Assembly (NCBI GenBank): GCA_013350335.1
Contig: CM023539.1
Location: 34,706,631 to 34,770,630, forward strand
DNA from: Chimonanthus salicifolius
Lineage: Eukaryota; Streptophyta; Magnoliopsida; Laurales; Calycanthaceae
DNA: 64,000 nucleotides
Direction: 5' to 3'
This document shows positions 58,836-64,000 of the stretch, in pieces (the stretch's first letter is position 1; each line of letters begins with the position of its first letter). The notes under the pieces are model-generated. The model was given only the letters and a program-made list of their open reading frames with translations, was not told the DNA's origin and did not search any database. Position numbers and translations under genes: made by a program.

Positions 58836-59216
58836 TAGGGCTGCAACTCCGGTTGGGTTTTGGCCCGACCCGCAGACCCGACTCGAGAAATCATGCGGGT
58901 CGGGTCGAGAATTACGGGTTAGCGAGTCGGGTTAGTTGAGAAGACAAAAATCCGAATGAAATTTGAGTCGAGTCGGGTTGAGGATTTTATAAGTTAACCC
59001 GACCTGACCCACCACAACACAACCCGACCCGATCCGGTTAAAATTAGTCTAAAATGGGTTCAAATGTGGGTTGGGTAAGAATTCGGGTTGATTTGGGTCA
59101 GGTTGTAAGATTCAAGTTGAGAATTCAAGTAAGGTCGGGTTGGGTTCCATATATATTAACTCGGGTTGGGTTGGGTTTTAAGGAACCCGACTCGCCCAAC
59201 CCGAGTTGTAGCCCTA
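58836..59216. mobile_element. Small hAT-type MITE, relative of the Rab-carrying element
   Basis: The ends are TAGGGCTGCAACTC (58836 on) and GAGTTGTAGCCCTA (to 59216), an almost perfect inverted pair. They are the same terminus as the element at 41400. Next to the ends are dense CGGGT/ACCCG words on both strands. The flanks TTGTAAAC and GTAAAAAC are only partly alike, so the 8-bp target duplication has decayed. 381 bp with no cargo. Confidence 0.85.
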
Positions 59217-59528
59217 GTAAAAACCGACTTGAGGATACTTTAGAATTCACCCAAACAACTCTATTTTATACTATTTAAAAAAAAAATTATTTACAACATT
59301 GTAATGACTTAAATGAGTGTCATGTGGCATCTCTCTTAGATCAATCAATCCTAACCTCATATTGCATTAAGATAAAAGAAAAAGAAAAAGAAAACTTAAA
59401 ATAATACAACCCTTAGCTCCCAAGCCTCGTTAAAATGAGAGGATTTCTTTGAAAATTTGGTTCAAATGAGATATGGTTGATAAAATGTGAGGCTGGGTTG
59501 AAAATATTGCCTCTTGCGATATATCGGC

Positions 59529-62500
59529 TGTCTAACGCCCCGACCCGGAGATGGGCTTGGAATGCTACTATTTTTTTTTTTTTAAAAGCCTTAATAACTC
59601 TTAATTGAGCTGGATCAAAAGTTAGATTCAGAAATAAATGTCACACATGCTCTTTACATGTAGACTCAAACATGAACTATATATCTATCCATTTACAAGC
59701 ACATATCATGCAAACAAATATTTCCATCACAAAAAGGCAGTCTCATTCATTATAGAGTCACTAGCAGTAACATGGTGGTTCATTACAAAATAAGTACCAT
59801 ATGAGGTACTTTACACAAAAACATAATTTAATGAACCAATAGCCAAGATAAATGAAATTCTCATCCACGGAATTCCAAGTAACCGCAACAGTTTATCCAT
59901 CCTCAGCTTGAAATGAACGTTCTTCCTCCTCGGGTATATCTCTTGAAATGTGAGTAGTGTGAACTAACCAGCCCAATGAAAGGAATATAACAATGCAGTG
60001 TAATGAACATCAAGTTAGCCAAAATCAACAATTTCATCATTATATGTTTATCATGCCAAAACATCTTCATATTACTGCTGACATCCAATGTAACACCTAA
60101 ACACTACACTGACTATAAGCATTAAGTCCCGACACGGTCAAAATGCAGAATCTTTCAAGTACATCTCCAACACATTTGGGCCAGTACTAACACACCTAGG
60201 CCAGCAATTGACACACCTTGGCCAGTAAGAGTTCAGTAGTTAAGGGTACGTGGAAGCATTATTAATATCATCATAGCTTAAAAGTATTTCATCATCATAA
60301 TCACAATATACGACAAACATCGGTACTATGAATAAGTATTTTTCACAATAGTGCATCATGTCTACGCATATAAGTGGATTAATTAAATCTGATCTTTGAA
60401 ACAACTCATTGCACTAATCCTCTTAACCTGATTTACTCCTACTGTAATGTTAAGTCTCCTCACTGAATTTTTGGGGTATCGAAGTATCTGTTAAACATAC
60501 AAATAGATATACAATCAATAAACAATCAATATACACAGATACAATACAACACATATTCATAGTATTTCAAATCCCTCTATCCTATTTTACAGAAAAATTC
60601 CAAGGGAAATGGATCTGAGTCTCCTAAATGGGTTACTATCAATTTTTAAATTACAATAATCAGCAATATAATAGGTGTTCAGGCCACTACACGTATTGCC
60701 TCGTGGAAATGACCATGAAAACATATTGAGTTAGGCCTAGAGATATAAGATGCTTAGGCCACTACTCATATAGCGAGTTAGGCCTAGAGGTCACTCAGTA
60801 TCCGAACCCTTCTTTTCTACCGAGCGGCGAAGTTAATCGCTCAGCTATTGATAATTATCGAGTTGCGTCAGCCACAAATAGAAATTATCGTCCTGGAAGT
60901 GAATACATAATATAGGTTTACATAATAATACCAATGAAAGGTATTAGTATCATTTTTAATTATGAAATTGGTATAAACATCACATTAAAAACGTAGGATC
61001 TAAAATTAACATGGAATCTTAACTTAAATTAAATTTCAAAGCTTGTTCTGAGTTTCTCAGAACATGCCTCGGAACCAAGTACTGTGGCTTCAGAACTTCC
61101 GAGCCACTGTCTATAATCTAAGCATTTACAGAACCTTCGAAACTTTAGGTTCTTTCCTTCAGAACTTTCGAGCCTGCTTCCGAACAGAAGCAAAAACAGG
61201 AAAATCGGTTGATCTTAGTGTGTCTCGGAACCAGCCGAGGTCTCCTCGGAACTTCTGAACAGTTCGAGACATCCGAGGGGTCTCAGAACGTGAAGGTCTA
61301 ATTAGCAGAGGCAGAAAGAAATATTTGGCCTCTGGCATTTCGAAATCCCGAACAGAAGTTCGGAACTTCGGAAGTCTCACCTTCGGAACTCCGAAGGCCG
61401 ATTCTCTGATATTCCGAGAGTTGTCTTCTTCCTTTGTCACCTGCAACTAGAGTAGTGAGGGGAAGGAACTGAGTAAATGACGAATCCAGAAACAATGAGT
61501 TTTCTGGGTTCGTTTTTCAGACCTTTCTGATCAGATGGACTCTCTAATGAGTCCTCTTTACTTTGAAAAACAATTGGACCATCAATACTGATTAAAAACA
61601 TTAGATTTTAATTGGAAAACTGGTGAAACACATGAAAATTCATGTTTTCCACTAAACCTCAAATCTGATTTAGGATTCAAAATCTAACCAAATTGACTTC
61701 TATTTGATTCTAAACTGACTAGAATTTAAAAACAAAAATAATAGTTACCTTTGCTTTTGTTCCTGTGTTGAAATTCAACAACTGAAAACATCTTCCACTT
61801 AAGCTAAAACTTTGAAACGGAAGAAACAGAGAGGAAGAAAGAAGCTTTGCAGTAAGCTACGGCGATAACTTGTATGAGTCGACTCCTGCATAGCTGTTTC
61901 CGATCGTCACCTGCTACGCAGGTGGTTAAAAGTTTTGGGATTTGCAATTTAGTCCTCTTAAACTTATTTGCATTTTAAACATAGTTTCTTTTATTTTTAA
62001 TAATTAGCTATTAAATTATTTATTTAATCCATCTTAACCAAAATGTTGGGTTTTAAATTCTAAAAGTACTATAAAAATTTGAAGATTTATATTTCATCAA
62101 AGTTACTTGATTTAACACTATTCTCTTAACTTAATTTGTATTTATTTTAAGAGTTTAAAATCTATATTTTTCAAAACCTGGAAATATAAAACAATGAATC
62201 AAAATAAAATCTAACTATATGTATTTTTCTTAAAATTTTCTAACTTCTAAAGTTATTTAAAATAATAATTTCCTAGCTTTCGGGACTTTTTCGGGTAGTT
62301 TTTAATAACATTTTCTGAAATTAAAAATGAAATAAAGATACTTACAAATTTCAGAATCTAAATCCCTAATAAGAAAATGTATATCACCCAAATAACAATC
62401 AAACAATTATTCAAACAATAAATACACTGCTAATGGTAAATTACCATTTTGCCCATTTAATTTAAATGAGTTGGACCAATGAGCTATCGAGCTCTGATTC

Positions 62501-62617
62501 AGCCAATCCTGGACTTTTCACAAATCCGTTAATGTAATCTAGGTGATTAACAGGTCAAAACACGATTTACTAAAGTAAATCATATCATTTAAGCTTAATT
62601 CAAGTCAGGGTATTACA
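59529..62617 (-). repeat. 3' LTR of the gypsy element, 3.1 kb
   Basis: Delimited by TGTCTAACGCCCC on plus (59529) and GGTATTACA ending at 62617, next to the polypurine tract. No partner copy is in the window to confirm the left border. The interior has no genes; 61040-61420 holds many TTCGGAAC/GTTCCGAA words. Confidence 0.65.
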
Positions 62618-62804
62618 TCCTACCCCCAATTTCATCCCGAAATTTAAAATAATTCTCGTACCTTTTTATTCCGTGAATTAGACTAGGGTACATCCTCCAC
62701 AATGTTGACTCTGGTTCTCACGTCACGTGTTGTATGTCATGATCTTACCACAACACTTGTACTAGTGGTATGGACTTCCTTCTGAGCACTTGAGTTCGAG
62801 ATCC

Positions 62805-64000
62805 TTATAGCTCAATTGATACTTCTTCGAATGTCAAATCTTCCGAGACTTCAATGTCCTCATAACTTAACACATGAGATAGATCAGGCTCGTACTTTTT
62901 CAACATAGATTTGTGGAATGTACTATGTACTCTCGCCATTGTCTGAGGGAGATCCAGTTGATAGGCTACTTCTCCCATTCTTTTCAACATTTCAAAGGGT
63001 CCAACATATCGAGATGATAGTTTTCTTTTACGACCGAACCGCTGCACTCCATGGCGTGGTGCCACACGTAAGAATACTTGGTTACCGACTGCAAACTTCA
63101 AAGGTCTTCGCCTTTTGTCAGCATAACTTTTCTGTCTGCTTTGTGCTGTCTTGAGACGTTGTCTTATCACTTTGACTTGTTCAGATGTCTCACGTACCAA
63201 ATCTAGACCCAACAGTGCTTTGTCCCCTACTTCTGTCTAACATAGAGGTCCTTGCAGGGTCTACCATATAGGGCTTCATAGGGTGCCATTTGTATACTAG
63301 AGTAATAACTATTGTTGTATACAAACTCAATTAATGCTAAATGATCTTCCCAACTTCCCTACATATCCATGACACATGCCCTTAGCATATCTTCCAAAGT
63401 TTGGATGGTCCTTTCTGATTGACCATCAGTTTGGGGATAGAAAGTTATGCTAAAACATAACATAGTTCTCATCTCTTCCTGTAACCCTTGCCAAAATCTA
63501 GGTACAAATCTAGGGTCTCTATCAGATACAATAGAAACAAGTACTCCGTGTAACCTAATTATATCCTTTAGATATATTCTACTCAGGGTAGTCAAAGAAT
63601 TATTCTTTTTAATAGGTAGGAAATGGGCTGATTTTCTTAGCTCAATCGACTATTATCCAAATAACATCGTTTTTCTTAGAAGACTTTGGAAAACCAGTCA
63701 CAAAATCGATAGTGATATGCTCCAACTCCATTTAGCCACCTGAAGAGGTTGCGTCTTTGTACCAGGTCGTTGATGTTCTGTCTTAACCTGTTGAGAGGTT
63801 AGACATTTAGATACAAAATCCATCACTTCCTGTTTCATACATTTCCACCAAAATAGTCGTCGCAGATCATGATACATTTTTGTACAAATAGGGTGTAATG
63901 TAAATCGAGAATGGTGAAAGTGATCAAGTACTTTTCTCTACATTCACCTGATTTTGGTACAAACAATCTTTCTTTGAAAGTCAAACGTCTATCAGTCCTG
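62805..64000 (-). pseudogene. Gypsy integrase, broken by stops
   Basis: 63595-63359 encodes HGVLVSIVSDRDPRFVPRFW and FYPQTDGQSERTIQTLEDML, the integrase core with its catalytic-region motifs. A TAG at about 63359-63361 interrupts GSWEDHLALIEFVYNNSY; then APYEALYGRPC follows. A second stop lies near 63238. 63212-62805 encodes the C-terminal part (RRPLKFAVGNQVFLRVAPRH, LSSRYVGPFEML, VHSTFHKSMLKKYEPDLSHV). No full chromodomain was recognised. Upstream fragments to 64000 match the zinc-binding side of integrase (LRRLFWWKCMKQEVMDFV). Confidence 0.85.

Larger units (their letters stand above)
59529..64000 (-). mobile_element. Ty3/gypsy retrotransposon, 3' part, running off the window
   Basis: Read on the minus strand: integrase remnants from the window edge, an integrase C-terminal region, a polypurine tract (GGGGGTAGGA, about 62618-62628) and a very long 3' LTR. 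The LTR starts TGTAATACCCTGAC and ends GGGGCGTTAGACA (59529). Gypsy elements of the Del/Tekay group in plants have LTRs of about this length; that assignment is inference. The 5' part, RT and 5' LTR lie beyond 64000. Confidence 0.8.

Noticed and set aside
59054..59278. 74-codon plus frame in the second hAT element
   Set aside because: Same subterminal-repeat artefact, continuing past the element end.
61159..61495. Minus frames of 65 and 95 codons
   Set aside because: They arise from the TTCGGAAC repeat cluster in the gypsy LTR.

Overview
The window reads as nuclear DNA of a flowering plant: AT-rich, gene-poor, with GT-AG introns and several plant transposon lineages (Ty1/copia, Ty3/gypsy with a very long LTR, L1-type and RTE-type LINEs, Stowaway MITE, hAT, a long-TIR Mutator-like element). 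The species cannot be fixed from sequence alone; nothing suggests a grass.

Three gene loci can be supported. (1) On +, 10102-30272: an intact seven-exon gene for a 298-residue PGR5-like (PGRL1/PGRL2-family) thylakoid protein. Its first intron is 12 kb and its third 5 kb because of transposon insertions. (2) On -, 53600 to 34599: a nine-exon-type UFD1 (ubiquitin fusion degradation 1) locus that keeps its introns but carries an in-frame stop, a 38-bp frameshifting tandem duplication, a one-base frameshift and an eroded exon; it is read here as an unprocessed pseudogene about 19 kb long. (3) On -, 57433-56313: a two-exon RING-H2 protein gene of 197 codons whose first exon contains an internal duplication that includes a copy of the splice donor.

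Layout. 0-9.9 kb: intergenic, with a 2.7-kb coding-free LTR retrotransposon (574-3289), a Stowaway MITE and a probable LINE tail. 10-31 kb: the PGRL-like gene; intron 1 holds a nest of three elements (an old minus-strand LINE split by a plus-strand LINE, which is itself split by a 3.6-kb LTR-type insertion) and intron 3 holds a decayed minus-strand copia. 31-34.6 kb: intergenic. 34.6-54 kb: the UFD1 pseudogene; its last intron holds a long-TIR DNA element containing a copia element whose LTR contains a solo LTR; its 10-kb intron holds an LTR-like sequence interrupted by a hAT element that carries a piece of a Rab GTPase gene, and two RTE LINE fragments. 56-57.8 kb: the RING-H2 gene, surrounded and interrupted by short tandem duplications. 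58.8-64 kb: a second copy of the hAT family and the 3' part of a Ty3/gypsy element with a 3.1-kb LTR running off the window.

The three loci show no operon-like or pathway grouping. UFD1 and a RING-type E3 candidate both belong to ubiquitin biology, but their proximity is probably chance. The most novel items are the Rab-carrying hAT element, the exon-plus-donor duplication in the RING gene with its cluster of tandem duplications, and the layered nests that make the long introns.
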